Origin: Novosphingobium sp. NDB2Meth1 | GTDB taxonomy: Bacteria > Pseudomonadota > Alphaproteobacteria > Sphingomonadales > Sphingomonadaceae | Length of the DNA: 64,000 nt | Direction: 5' to 3' | Assembly: GCF_900117425.1 (NCBI RefSeq) | Contig: NZ_FPEH01000014.1 | Location: 434,001-498,000 of the forward strand | In this document: in pieces, positions 7,248 through 14,855 of the stretch | Numbering within the stretch: position 1 is the stretch's first letter | Layout: each line of letters begins with the position of its first letter | Position numbers and translations under genes: made by a program | The notes under the pieces: generated by a model | What the model saw: the letters and a program-made list of their open reading frames with translations, nothing else | Database searches by the model: none | Told to the model about the DNA's origin: nothing

Positions 7248-7406
7248 CTATTTCCGCTCTGTCGGCGGTGGCGGAGGCGGCGGGTCCATGTCCCGGATCA
7301 CGTCCGACCTCTTCCCCATGTCGTCGGGCCACCGGTCGTTGACGATGCTTCGGTCCTCTTTCGGGCGCTCCGGTGTTTTCTTCCATACGTCGTCCCTGTC
7401 GCTCAC
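7248..7406 (-). CDS. Small proline-tailed hypothetical protein
   Basis: A 52-residue, highly charged protein (VSDRDDVWKKTPERPKED...) ending in a run of seven prolines and TERK. GTG 7406 is supported by an excellent Shine-Dalgarno sequence AAGGGAGG five bases upstream, which is the main reason to believe the gene. It lies just before the two-membrane-segment gene, so the two probably form a small antisense operon between the early regulators and the transposase. No known family was recognised. Confidence 0.5.
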   Translation of the reverse strand: MSDRDDVWKKTPERPKEDRSIVNDRWPDDMGKRSDVIRDMDPPPPPPPTERK

Positions 7407-7440
7407 GCGAGCCTCCCTTGCTGAGCCTGTGAGGATGGCG

Positions 7441-7470
7441 GGCGGCAGCCTGTCCAACCGGGCTGCCGCC
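7441..7470. other. Strong hairpin between antisense pair and transposase gene
   Basis: GGCGGCAGCC (7441-7450) pairs perfectly with GGCTGCCGCC (7461-7470) across a 10-base loop. There is no U-run on either strand, so a simple terminator is unlikely. It may be an operator or an mRNA structure in the divergent space 7407-7544. Confidence 0.45.
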
Positions 7471-7544
7471 GATCCATCCGCATCCAATCTGACAGAGCGT
7501 GCCCCGGAGCGCAAACGCGCTGTTTGTCCTCAGGCGGTGGCGGC

Positions 7545-9524
7545 ATGAGCGCGCAGCGGGATCACTGGTGGTATACCGCAAGCGAGCTAGCGCAGCTGGG
7601 CCTGCCCGGCTTGCCCGCCGACGGCCGTAAGCTGCGCGACCTGGCGAAGGCGGAAGGCTGGGCCGATCGCACAGACGGCCGGGGCCAAGCGATGGCACGC
7701 CGCCGCAATGCGCGGGGCGGCGGGACCGAATTTCATGTGAGCGTGCTTCCGGTCCAGGCGCAGGAAGTGCTGACCGCGCGGCGCAATCGCGAAGCGGAAG
7801 CGCCGATCGCGGACAACGACACGATGAGCGCGGCTGCTGAAGCCTGGGACAGGTTTAACCGGCAGCCGGACGCGATCAAGAACAGGGCCAAGAGGCGCAT
7901 GGCGATCCTGGCTGAAGTGGACGAACTGGTTGCGATCGGCACGGGCCGGACGGCAGCAACAAAGAGCGTTGCCAGCAAACACGGCGTTTCCCCAAGCGCA
8001 GTGGCCGGGTGGTATTCTTTGGTGTCGCAGTTCCCGAACAATCAATGGCTGCCTCGGCTTGCCCCCAATTACAAGGGCGGTGGGAAGCTGGCGGAGATCG
8101 ATCCTGAAGCATGGCAAATGCTCAAGTCCGAATGCCTTCGCAAGTCGCAGGCATCGTTCGCGTCTGCGTACTACCACGTGCTTGAAAACTACTGCCGGCC
8201 GCGGGGGCTGACACTGCCTTCGATCAAGACAATGAGGGCGCGCTATGAGCGCGAAACCCCGGTGCTCTTGAAGAAGCTTCGGCGAGAGGGCTTGGAAGCC
8301 GTCCGCAAGACTGTCCCGCCGCAGCGGCGCACAGTGAAGGACCTCTATGCAATGTACGGTGTGAATATCGACGGTCACACCGTCGATGTGCGGGTCCAAT
8401 GGGAGGACGGGAAAATCGGCAGGCCTGTCCTAGTTGGCATCCAAGACATCTACAGCCGCAAGATACTGGCGTATCGGATTGACCGGACAGAAAGCACAGT
8501 TCTAGCCAGGATGGCCCTGGTTGACCTTTTTCGCCAGTACGGCATTCCCAAGTACCTTGTCGCGGACAACGGCCGCGCCTTTATGAGCAAGGCGCTCACT
8601 GGCGGGCAGAAAACCCGGTATCGCTTCAGGATCAAGGATAGCGACCCGATTGGTGTGCTGACCCAGCTTGGTATCAAAGTTGGGCCGACGCTGCCGTACC
8701 GGGGTTCGTCCAAGCCGATCGAGCGCGCATGGAAAGACATCTGCGAGAACGTTTGGAAGAGCTCGAGCTTTGAAGGTGCCTACACTGGCAACAAGCCAGA
8801 CGCGAAGCCGGACAACTATGGCGAGCGGGCCATCCCGATCGCCGAATTTGAGAGGCTGATGGCGCGAGGCTTTGCCAATCACAATTCCCGCCCCGGCCGT
8901 CAGACCGAAATAGCAAAGGGGCGCAGCTTCGATGCGGCTTTCGCGGAGTCCTATGCGGCTTCGATAATCGAGAAGGCTACCGAGGCGCAGATCCTCGTGG
9001 CGCTCCTGGAGGCAGAAGAGAAGCGCTGCAACCGTGAGAACGGTTCGATCAAGATTGCGGGGAACCTCTACTGGTCGCAAGCGATGATCGAGCTTGCCGG
9101 GCAGAAGGTGACGGTTCGCTGCGATCCAGACGACTTGCATAGTGGAGTGCATATCTACTTGCAGGACGGTCGGTACTTCGGATTTGCACCGTGCGAGGAA
9201 CCCGTTGGGTTCGAAGACAAAGCCGGGGCCGCGCGCCGCGCCAAAATGGAAAAGGCTCTCCGTCGTCACGCGCGACAACTGGAGCAGAGCGCGGCTCTGC
9301 TTGAGCAAGACCAATTGCGCGAAATCTATGAAAAGTCAGTCGAGCCCGAACCTGAGCCGCCTCTGGTACCAGCCGCTACCCGGCTCGTTCGCCACCGGGG
9401 CCACAGCGCCGCCGCACAGAAGCTTCTCCAGGAGGGCACTTCAGAGCCCACTGAAGACGCATCCATCATCGATTTCAGCGACGCGCTCACGGCCGGAATG
9501 AACCGGCTGCGGGTGGTTGAATGA
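7545..9524 (+). CDS. MuA-like DDE transposase
   Basis: Catalyses strand transfer of the element's ends. The 659-residue protein has an N-terminal DNA-binding region beginning RDHWWYTASELAQLGLPGLP (a Mu-type winged helix), a middle end-binding part (residues about 100-240) and an RNase H-like integrase core. The acidic triad can be placed at Asp276 (NIDGHTVDV), Asp341 (VADNGRAF) and Glu393 (SKPIERAW), with spacing very close to MuA. A beta-barrel region and a charged C-terminal tail follow. ATG 7545 is preferred over TTG 7524 because it starts at the conserved domain. The frame is intact, so the element may still transpose. Confidence 0.93.
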   Translation: MSAQRDHWWYTASELAQLGLPGLPADGRKLRDLAKAEGWADRTDGRGQAMARRRNARGGGTEFHVSVLPVQAQEVLTARRNREAEAPIADNDTMSAAAEAWDRFNRQPDAIKNRAKRRMAILAEVDELVAIGTGRTAATKSVASKHGVSPSAVAGWYSLVSQFPNNQWLPRLAPNYKGGGKLAEIDPEAWQMLKSECLRKSQASFASAYYHVLENYCRPRGLTLPSIKTMRARYERETPVLLKKLRREGLEAVRKTVPPQRRTVKDLYAMYGVNIDGHTVDVRVQWEDGKIGRPVLVGIQDIYSRKILAYRIDRTESTVLARMALVDLFRQYGIPKYLVADNGRAFMSKALTGGQKTRYRFRIKDSDPIGVLTQLGIKVGPTLPYRGSSKPIERAWKDICENVWKSSSFEGAYTGNKPDAKPDNYGERAIPIAEFERLMARGFANHNSRPGRQTEIAKGRSFDAAFAESYAASIIEKATEAQILVALLEAEEKRCNRENGSIKIAGNLYWSQAMIELAGQKVTVRCDPDDLHSGVHIYLQDGRYFGFAPCEEPVGFEDKAGAARRAKMEKALRRHARQLEQSAALLEQDQLREIYEKSVEPEPEPPLVPAATRLVRHRGHSAAAQKLLQEGTSEPTEDASIIDFSDALTAGMNRLRVVE

Positions 9525-9595
9525 AAGTTGGCCGCGCCGGGATGGCAGTCCCGACGCGGCCGTTGTTGCCCCTGTAAGAGCAAGGAAGCCGTAGC

Positions 9596-10546
9596 ATGGA
9601 AGTGGTTTCAGACAACAGCCCCCAGGAAGCCGAGGCGCGCGCCTGGCTGAATGGCCACAAGGAAGAGAGCGGGCTCAGCTGGCCGCAGATCGGCAAGCTG
9701 ACGGATGTCGCCTCTTCGACCCTGTCGCTGTTCGCGGCCGGCAAGTACGGCGGGAACAATGCCGGCGTCGCGGCCAAGGTCCTGGCGTATCGCGATCGCA
9801 AGGAAAGCCAGGCGCAGATCGCGGCCGGCGCGCCGACGGTGCCGGATTGGTATGACACCCCTACTTCAACGCGGTTCATGTCGCGGTTCAGCTGGGCACA
9901 ATCCGGCAGGATGGGCCTGATCGTCACGCGGCCAGGCATTGGCAAGACAAGGGCAGCCGAACGGTTCGCCGCGCAGGACCCGAATGTATGGCTGGCGACA
10001 ATGTCGCCTTCCACGGCGGGTGTCGGGCCAATGGCGATCGAGGTTGGCGAGGCGCTCGGCCTTGGCGAGATCACGGGCAGCCCGCAGCAACTCTCGCGCC
10101 AGATCAAGGCGCATGTGCGCGGGAAGAATGGCCTCCTGATCATCGACGAAGCGCAGGAGCTCACCGACAAGGCGGTGAACGAACTGCGCGGCTGGTACGA
10201 CAAAACCAACGTGGGGATCGTGCTGATGGGCAACGAAACCGTGATCGGCCAGATCACGCGGGGCGGCCCCGCCTTCACGCAGTTGTCTTCACGCTTTTCG
10301 TTCCGCGAAGTGCAGGAGAAGCCGAGGCCCGGCGACATCGAGGCCTTGCTCGATGCGTGGAACATCCAGGACCCGGCGCAGCGGGCATACCTTGAAAAGG
10401 TATCGGAGCTTCCCGGCGCGCTGCGCGAAGTGACGCATATCATCGAGATCGCATTGGTCGCCGCTTCGGGGCGTGGCCGCGCGCTGGCACTGGCGGACCT
10501 GAAGAGCGCCACCATGCAGCGCAAGCCCAAGGCTGTCAGGCCGTGA
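9596..10546 (+). CDS. MuB-like AAA+ ATPase, transposition target-capture protein
   Basis: MuB binds target DNA, activates MuA and gives target immunity. The 316-residue protein has an N-terminal helix-turn-helix (residues about 25-60: SWPQIGKLTDVASSTLSLFA), then an AAA+ core with Walker A RPGIGKT (around residue 115) and Walker B LLIIDEAQEL. The C-terminal domain is basic. A good ribosome site (AAGGAAG) precedes ATG 9596, 71 nt after the transposase. Its stop overlaps the next ATG (TGATG). Confidence 0.9.
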   Translation: MEVVSDNSPQEAEARAWLNGHKEESGLSWPQIGKLTDVASSTLSLFAAGKYGGNNAGVAAKVLAYRDRKESQAQIAAGAPTVPDWYDTPTSTRFMSRFSWAQSGRMGLIVTRPGIGKTRAAERFAAQDPNVWLATMSPSTAGVGPMAIEVGEALGLGEITGSPQQLSRQIKAHVRGKNGLLIIDEAQELTDKAVNELRGWYDKTNVGIVLMGNETVIGQITRGGPAFTQLSSRFSFREVQEKPRPGDIEALLDAWNIQDPAQRAYLEKVSELPGALREVTHIIEIALVAASGRGRALALADLKSATMQRKPKAVRP

Positions 10547-10854
10547 TGCGCGCGGACCTTCATCGCGCGGCCCGGCAGCTGACCATGGGCCGCAGCCGCA
10601 AGGCGCTCCTGGCGGAGACGGCGGGCGTCATCGTTGCCGCCCTGGCGCTGTGGGCCATCGCTGCCGCGTTCGTGCTTCTGGAGCCTGAACGGAGACCGGC
10701 ACACAGCGCGCTGGGAGCGGCTTCAGGAGCGCAGCGGGCGCTGGCGTACGGCGCGGAGGCGCAATCGTGCTCTTATGGCCTCTTAAACCGCTCCATGGGC
10801 CTGTTTGCCGGGCGCGCCTTTCCCCGTTCGGGGATGGGAGGCGGGAATGCTTAA
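10546..10854 (+). CDS. Small single-pass membrane protein
   Basis: A 102-residue protein with one clear membrane segment (AGVIVAALALWAIAAAFVLL, residues about 28-48) and a polar tail. The ATG overlaps the stop of the MuB-like gene (TGATG) and the end overlaps the start of gemA by 8 nt, so it belongs to the coupled early operon. No family was recognised; small membrane proteins of unknown role are common at this place in Mu-like phages. Confidence 0.55.
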   Translation: MRADLHRAARQLTMGRSRKALLAETAGVIVAALALWAIAAAFVLLEPERRPAHSALGAASGAQRALAYGAEAQSCSYGLLNRSMGLFAGRAFPRSGMGGGNA

Positions 10855-11512
10855 GCTCGCCGTCAACAACGAAGCCGCGCCGGCCGTCTCGCCGCAGCGC
10901 CGCGCGCTCCTCGCGCAAGTGCATATCGCGCGCAAATCGCTCGCCATGGAAGAGGACGATTACCGCGCCGTGATCGAACAGATCACAGGGCGCAAGAGCG
11001 CGAAGGACTGCACCGATCGCGAGCTCAGCGAAGTTGTCGCCAAGTTCGAAGAGCTCGGCTTCCGTCCCTTCGGCCGTCCGGTGAAGCGCCGGGCGATGGG
11101 AACAAGCAAGACGGTGCGCAAGGCGCGGGCGATGTGGATCTCGCTCTATCAGCTTGGCGCGATTGCCGACGGTTCGGATGTGGCGCTGGAAGCCTTCGGG
11201 CACCGGCAACTTGGCGTGCAGCGGCTCCAGTGGGCCAACGAGCGCGAGGGCTTCAAGCTGATCGAAGCGCTGAAGGCGATCGGGACGCGGCACGGCTGGG
11301 ATCAGCGGCTTTCGTCCAAGCTCTCCGCTGCCGAGAAGGTGCGGACGCTGAAAGAGCGCCTGATCGGCGCGCAACGGACGCGGCTGGAGGCTGCCGGCGT
11401 TGCCGTGCCCGAAGCGCTGGCAGGCGATTGCACCGGCTGGCCGGACAAGCGCCTGGAGCGCGCGGCGGCCGAGCTTGGCCAGCTGATCCACGAGCACCTG
11501 AAGAAAGACTGA
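10847..11512 (+). CDS. gemA: GemA / Mu gp16 family regulatory protein
   Basis: Mu GemA modulates expression of host and phage genes. The 221-residue protein shows the family pattern KLAVNN... QRRALLAQVHIARKSLAM, then DDYRAVIEQITGRKSAKDCT (residues about 20-70), and the second half MGTSKTVRKARAMWISLYQLG...RHGWD. GGGAGG lies just upstream of ATG 10847. It sits downstream of the A-B genes as in Mu-like phages. Confidence 0.85.
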   Translation: MLKLAVNNEAAPAVSPQRRALLAQVHIARKSLAMEEDDYRAVIEQITGRKSAKDCTDRELSEVVAKFEELGFRPFGRPVKRRAMGTSKTVRKARAMWISLYQLGAIADGSDVALEAFGHRQLGVQRLQWANEREGFKLIEALKAIGTRHGWDQRLSSKLSAAEKVRTLKERLIGAQRTRLEAAGVAVPEALAGDCTGWPDKRLERAAAELGQLIHEHLKKD

Positions 11513-11569
11513 AGCGGATTGCCGGGCGCACGATCGTGCTCGCCCTGCCGAGCCACAAAGGAGATAACC

Positions 11570-12055
11570 ATGGAATTGCCATACCCGGAGAATGTGCTGT
11601 CGAGACCGCAGGCAGTGCTGGATCGGCTTATCGAGCTTGATGAGATGATCGAGACTGTCTGCTTGACCCTGGTTGCAATAGACGGAGTCGATAATCTCAA
11701 CATGGCGCAAGCTCTCGCTTGCGCCGCGCGCGCCGCGCTCAAGGCCTTCGAAGACATCAACATCGAGCTTGCCGACTATGTCCGCGCGGCTGACGTCTTT
11801 CGCGAGCGGAAGGGCGTGCCCGGTCCGCGCCGGGTGACACCTGAAGAGGCCGTTGCCAATTTCGAAGCGTCGTTTGCGAGACCTGTTGACGGGGATGACG
11901 AGGTCGAGGCGCAGGGACTTAGCCTTGCCGAGATTTTCTCGCGTCTCGGGCCGCTGTTGGAGGCGGCAGGCGTCAAGCTTGCGCAGACTGGCCCTCATGC
12001 CGGCGCAGCCACTGATCCAGGTCCCCAAAAATCCGCGATCGCAATGGGCGGTTGA
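11570..12055 (+). CDS. Hypothetical phage protein (helical)
   Basis: A 161-residue acidic protein, helical in the first two thirds (VLDRLIELDEMIETVCLTLVA...), without a recognised domain. The start ATG 11570 is fixed by a very strong ribosome site AAAGGAGAT. It is in the early/middle operon between gemA and mor. The C-terminal part is rich in Gly, Pro and Ala and looks disordered. Confidence 0.6.
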   Translation: MELPYPENVLSRPQAVLDRLIELDEMIETVCLTLVAIDGVDNLNMAQALACAARAALKAFEDINIELADYVRAADVFRERKGVPGPRRVTPEEAVANFEASFARPVDGDDEVEAQGLSLAEIFSRLGPLLEAAGVKLAQTGPHAGAATDPGPQKSAIAMGG

Positions 12056-12096
12056 TCTCGCCCGCCGCAATCGAAATTCAACCAGGAGCAACTTGT

Positions 12097-12312
12097 ATGG
12101 AAATCGGTGAAAAGCCCGCAGCGACAAACGTTGGTGCGTCGCTGCAAGCAACTATCGCGGTCAATGCCCTCGATGCCGTGCGCGATCTCTGCATGGAAGC
12201 GGGTGGACACCAGGCGAGCGGCACTCTGCCCGAACTGAATGCCGAGAACTTTTCCTGCCTTCTCGGCATCATTGTCGACAACATGCGCGAAGCCCTGGAG
12301 CACCTGCGGTGA
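12097..12312 (+). CDS. Small hypothetical phage protein
   Basis: A 71-residue protein (MEIGEKPAATNVGASLQATI...), predicted to be mostly helical. AGGAG precedes ATG 12097. Its stop overlaps the GTG of the mor gene (GTGA), so it is translationally coupled to the activator. No family was recognised. Confidence 0.55.
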   Translation: MEIGEKPAATNVGASLQATIAVNALDAVRDLCMEAGGHQASGTLPELNAENFSCLLGIIVDNMREALEHLR

Positions 12313-12704
12313 GCAACAGCGGGCGGCATTCGGGCGATGATGCGATGGCCGAAATGGCGGCTGCGCTCGGACCCGAAGCCGCGCGCACGGTTGCCCGGCT
12401 GCTTGGCGGCACGACGGTTCGGCCGCCACGGCAGATCACGCCCGATCACTACCTAGTCCAGAAGCTGGGAGCCGAGCTCGCCGGGGAGCTTGTCCGCTGG
12501 TTGAACGGCGACCGCTTCTATGTGCCCATGCAGTGGGAGCGGCGGCGGCGCTGCCTCGACTTGCTGGAGGCCAAGCAGATGACAATCACGCAGATCGCGT
12601 TGGAGCTTGGCCTGACGGAGCGGGCGGTCTACAAGATCAAGGCGGGTGCCGCACCGAAGCCGCTTCCGCCTCGCGACGATCGCCAGATGGATCTGTTCGC
12701 GTAA
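12309..12704 (+). CDS. mor: Mor transcription activator family protein
   Basis: Activates the middle promoter of Mu-like phages by binding next to RNA polymerase. The 131-residue protein has the Mor dimerisation domain (MAEMAAALGPEAARTVARLL..., residues about 12-70, ending RFYVPMQWE) and a C-terminal helix-turn-helix (KQMTITQIALELGLTERAVYKIK). The GTG start overlaps the previous stop. It is the last gene before a 142-bp non-coding stretch that is the natural place for its target promoter, as in Mu, where Pm follows mor. Confidence 0.85.
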   Translation: MSNSGRHSGDDAMAEMAAALGPEAARTVARLLGGTTVRPPRQITPDHYLVQKLGAELAGELVRWLNGDRFYVPMQWERRRRCLDLLEAKQMTITQIALELGLTERAVYKIKAGAAPKPLPPRDDRQMDLFA

Positions 12705-12846
12705 AAATGTGGCCCGCCTGACACGCGTCAGACAGCCTGCGATTTCATGACATCCTACACGGTCCAAAGTGCGCTGCGGGGGCTTGCCTCCTACTCCTGC
12801 CAATCCTCCGGAGTGCACGCCTTGGAATTTTCCGCGAGGGTGGACC
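12705..12846 (+). promoter_or_regulatory. Candidate middle/late promoter region with Mor-type dyad
   Basis: This is the only sizeable gap in the rightward gene block. It contains the near-palindrome CTGACACGCGTCAG (12718-12731, 5-bp perfect arms CTGAC/GTCAG). Mor-family activators bind imperfect dyads, and in Mu the middle promoter follows mor directly. No consensus -35 box is seen, as expected for an activator-dependent promoter. The assignment is by position only. Confidence 0.4.
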
Positions 12847-13419
12847 ATGACGGCTTCTGTTTCCGAAATCCTTTCTCAGACGCAAAGCGCGATCGAACAG
12901 CGCCGTGCCGAAGTGCGCGAGATCAACCAGGAGCTTGAAGGCCTGGAGATGGAGCGGCTGGCAGTAAGCAAGCGTCCGCCGCACACGGATGACATCGTCG
13001 CGCTGTACCGGCGCGGGCTCGATGAAGAGCGCAAGGCATTCGAGCGGGAATTGAAGACCGGGCTTGGCGCGCTCTTCGTTTCGGCCGACGATGCGGCTCA
13101 GGCCTCCAGCGCCCCGCAGCGGAGAGACATCCTTCGCTTTGAGGGCAAGCTGGAAGAGCGCGAGGTCCATGACCGGGCACTTCGGCGCGAGGGTCCCGCT
13201 CTCAACATTTCGGCCCTGAGCTACTTCCTTGCCGACATCATCGGGCAGGAACTTCCGGGGCTGATCGAGCGCCACTGCCCGGCCGCTGCCAACGGCATCA
13301 AGGCAGCCGATCGCGCAGAGCAGCTTACGCAGCTGGATCGTGAGATCGCCACGCTCACCAAGCGCCGCGATGAACTCCTGGGCGAGCTCACGGCGCTGCG
13401 CCAGGCCGCAAGCATCTGA
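12847..13419 (+). CDS. Coiled-coil hypothetical phage protein
   Basis: A 190-residue protein with heptad-rich charged helices at both ends (residues about 8-45, EILSQTQSAIEQRRAEVREI..., and about 160-188, LTQLDREIATLTKRRDELLG). The start at ATG 12847 follows the candidate middle promoter, making it the first gene of the late block. A position before the tail chaperone might suit a scaffold or assembly factor, but no family was recognised. Confidence 0.55.
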   Translation: MTASVSEILSQTQSAIEQRRAEVREINQELEGLEMERLAVSKRPPHTDDIVALYRRGLDEERKAFERELKTGLGALFVSADDAAQASSAPQRRDILRFEGKLEEREVHDRALRREGPALNISALSYFLADIIGQELPGLIERHCPAAANGIKAADRAEQLTQLDREIATLTKRRDELLGELTALRQAASI

Positions 13420-13444
13420 CCACCTCACGAGCAAGGATCAAGAC

Positions 13445-13762
13445 ATGTCCCGAATTCTCGGAACCTACGCCCTGAAGTATGCAATCGTGCGCGAGACGCG
13501 GGCGACGGATGGAGAGACCCGCGAGGAAGTTCTGAAGCCTACCGGCTTCGAGGTGATCGTAAGGCGGCCGCAAGCGCGCCACATGAAGCTGATGGACGGC
13601 TATCAGGATCGCGAAATCCATGGGTCCATCGCCCTCCTGGCGCAGATCAGCAATCTGGACGCGGATGAGCTCGACCTGATCGATGCCGAGGATTTCGGCG
13701 CGCTGGGAAACTTGCTCGGCTCGGGCAGCGGGAGTGGCCAGCCGACTGGCGTCGCTGCCTAG
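13445..13762 (+). CDS. Phage tail assembly chaperone (Mu gp41/P2 E-like), short form
   Basis: Chaperone for the tape measure protein during tail assembly. The 105-residue zero-frame product shows the family features EVLKPTGFEVIVRRPQARHMKLMDG and a helical IALLAQISNLDADELDLIDAEDFGAL segment. A slippery heptamer GGGAAAC at 13705-13711, exactly in phase with this frame (ctG GGA AAC), allows a -1 shift into a longer product (see next entry). ATG 13445 follows AGCAAGGATCA. The tail-completion and tape measure genes lie downstream. Confidence 0.8.
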   Translation: MSRILGTYALKYAIVRETRATDGETREEVLKPTGFEVIVRRPQARHMKLMDGYQDREIHGSIALLAQISNLDADELDLIDAEDFGALGNLLGSGSGSGQPTGVAA

Positions 13763-13881
13763 GCATCCTTGCCCGCAACGACACCTTCGCCATCGCCCCG
13801 AGCGAGCTTTGGGCGATGGACTGGGATGAGATCGAATTCTGGCTTCAGCAGATCGAAGACCAGTTCTTCCGGAAAGAGTGA
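13445..13881 (+). CDS. Tail assembly chaperone, -1 frameshift extended form
   Basis: The first 89 codons of the short form are followed, after a -1 slip on GGGAAAC (13705-13711), by 56 codons in the -1 frame ending at TGA 13879-13881, giving a protein of about 145 residues. The extension contains RCLGILARNDTFAI...PSELWAMDWDEIEFWLQQIED, whose ELxAMDWDExxFW pattern is typical of the downstream 'T' or E' domains of tail chaperones in lambda (G-GT), P2 (E-E') and Mu (gp41-42). No start codon or ribosome site is needed for the -1 frame. A small hairpin GCCAG/CTGGC (13737-13750) lies about 26 nt after the slip site. Confidence 0.75.
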
Positions 13882-13887
13882 CAGCCA

Positions 13888-14244
13888 ATGACCAGCAAGC
13901 CCAATTTGCTCGCGATCATCGCGGGGTTCGCAAGCGAGTACGAAGGCCTTCGGGTGCGGGCGGTGATGCCCTATCCCAACGGGGTCGGCGGGTGGACCTA
14001 TCGCCGCCTGGGATTTGTCTTCGGCAAGGAGCCGGTGGACATCGATCCTGCCGAGCTCGGCTCCGATCCGGTCAAGCTGGCGGATGCATTGTTGCTTCTG
14101 GCGGCCGACAAGCGCGAGGGCGCCGCGACATGTCATCTTGCCGTGTCGCTGGTGCTTCCGGACGGCACTGAGATCGCGCTCGGCTATGAAGAACAGGCGC
14201 TCCTCAGATCATACGTGGCCGCGCGCGGCGTGATCGAAGGCTGA
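13888..14244 (+). CDS. Hypothetical phage protein
   Basis: A 118-residue protein (MTSKPNLLAIIAGFASEYEG...) with alternating beta-strand-like segments and a helical ADALLLLAADKREG part. It starts 6 nt after the frameshifted chaperone extension, and its stop overlaps a further ATG (TGATG). No domain was recognised; its position in the tail block suggests a tail-related role, which I cannot show. Confidence 0.6.
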   Translation: MTSKPNLLAIIAGFASEYEGLRVRAVMPYPNGVGGWTYRRLGFVFGKEPVDIDPAELGSDPVKLADALLLLAADKREGAATCHLAVSLVLPDGTEIALGYEEQALLRSYVAARGVIEG

Positions 14245-14306
14245 TGATGGCCGGCCGGATGAGCACGGGCAACGATACCTTCGTCCATGACGGGCTGCGC
14301 CGATGA
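14244..14306 (+). CDS. Possible 20-codon coupling ORF
   Basis: MMAGRMSTGNDTFVHDGLRR. The ATG overlaps the preceding stop (TGATG), and the TGA overlaps the ATG of the next gene (ATGA). It would carry ribosomes across the 58-nt space to the virion morphogenesis gene. It may be a coupling device rather than a functional peptide. Confidence 0.25.
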   Translation: MMAGRMSTGNDTFVHDGLRR

Positions 14307-14836
14307 CGGCCAGCTTCAGGATCGATAGCGAGGGCGGCCAGGAGCTTGAGCGCAAGCTTGGCCGCGTCGTCCGCGCATTCGAGGGGCTTGAGCCCTTGAT
14401 GGCCGGTATCGGCGTATACTTGGAGGGTTCGGCGCAGCAGCGCTTTCAGGATCAGAAGGGGCCGGACGGCCGAAGGTGGAAGCCGTCGCAGCGCGCTTTG
14501 CGTGATGGCGGCAAAACCCTGATCCAGTCTCACCTCTTGGAGCAATCGATCACGTCGGCTGCGACCGGCCGACGTGTCGAAGTCGGCACCAACCGGGTCT
14601 ATGCAGGCGTTCACCAGTTTGGCTTCAGCGGCACGGTCACTGTCGGAGCGCACACGCGCACCCGCCGAAGTTCAACCTTGCCTGGCGGGCTGACATACGC
14701 GGTGCAGTCGTTTGAGCGGCAGATGAACATGCCCGCGCGGCCGTTCCTTGGCGTCTCGTCGGAAGACGAGACCGAAATCGGCCTCCTGATCGATGAATTC
14801 CTCATGGACGCGTTCGGCGCAACCGCGCCTGATTGA
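14303..14836 (+). CDS. Virion morphogenesis / tail completion protein (Mu gpG, P2 gpS-like)
   Basis: The 177-residue protein fits the phage virion morphogenesis family: an N-terminal helical part (MAGIGVYLEGSAQQRFQDQKG), the signature PDGRRWKPSQRA...LIQSHLLEQSI (residues about 54-85), VGTNRVYAGVHQFG, and MPARPFLGVSSEDE near the end. In P2, gpS completes the tail; in Mu, gpG is needed for head-tail assembly. It lies between the chaperone and tape measure genes, which suits a tail role. ATG 14303 overlaps the stop of the tiny ORF. Confidence 0.8.
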   Translation: MTASFRIDSEGGQELERKLGRVVRAFEGLEPLMAGIGVYLEGSAQQRFQDQKGPDGRRWKPSQRALRDGGKTLIQSHLLEQSITSAATGRRVEVGTNRVYAGVHQFGFSGTVTVGAHTRTRRSSTLPGGLTYAVQSFERQMNMPARPFLGVSSEDETEIGLLIDEFLMDAFGATAPD

Positions 14837-14855
14837 CCGCTGAAAGGCCGCTGCG

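Noticed and set aside
6682..7548. Long rightward reading frame between the XRE gene and the transposase gene
   Set aside because: Its translation has low-complexity Gly/Ser/Arg composition and no domain, while the opposite strand has membrane helices, a strong ribosome site and sensible protein composition. Treated as the shadow of two leftward genes.
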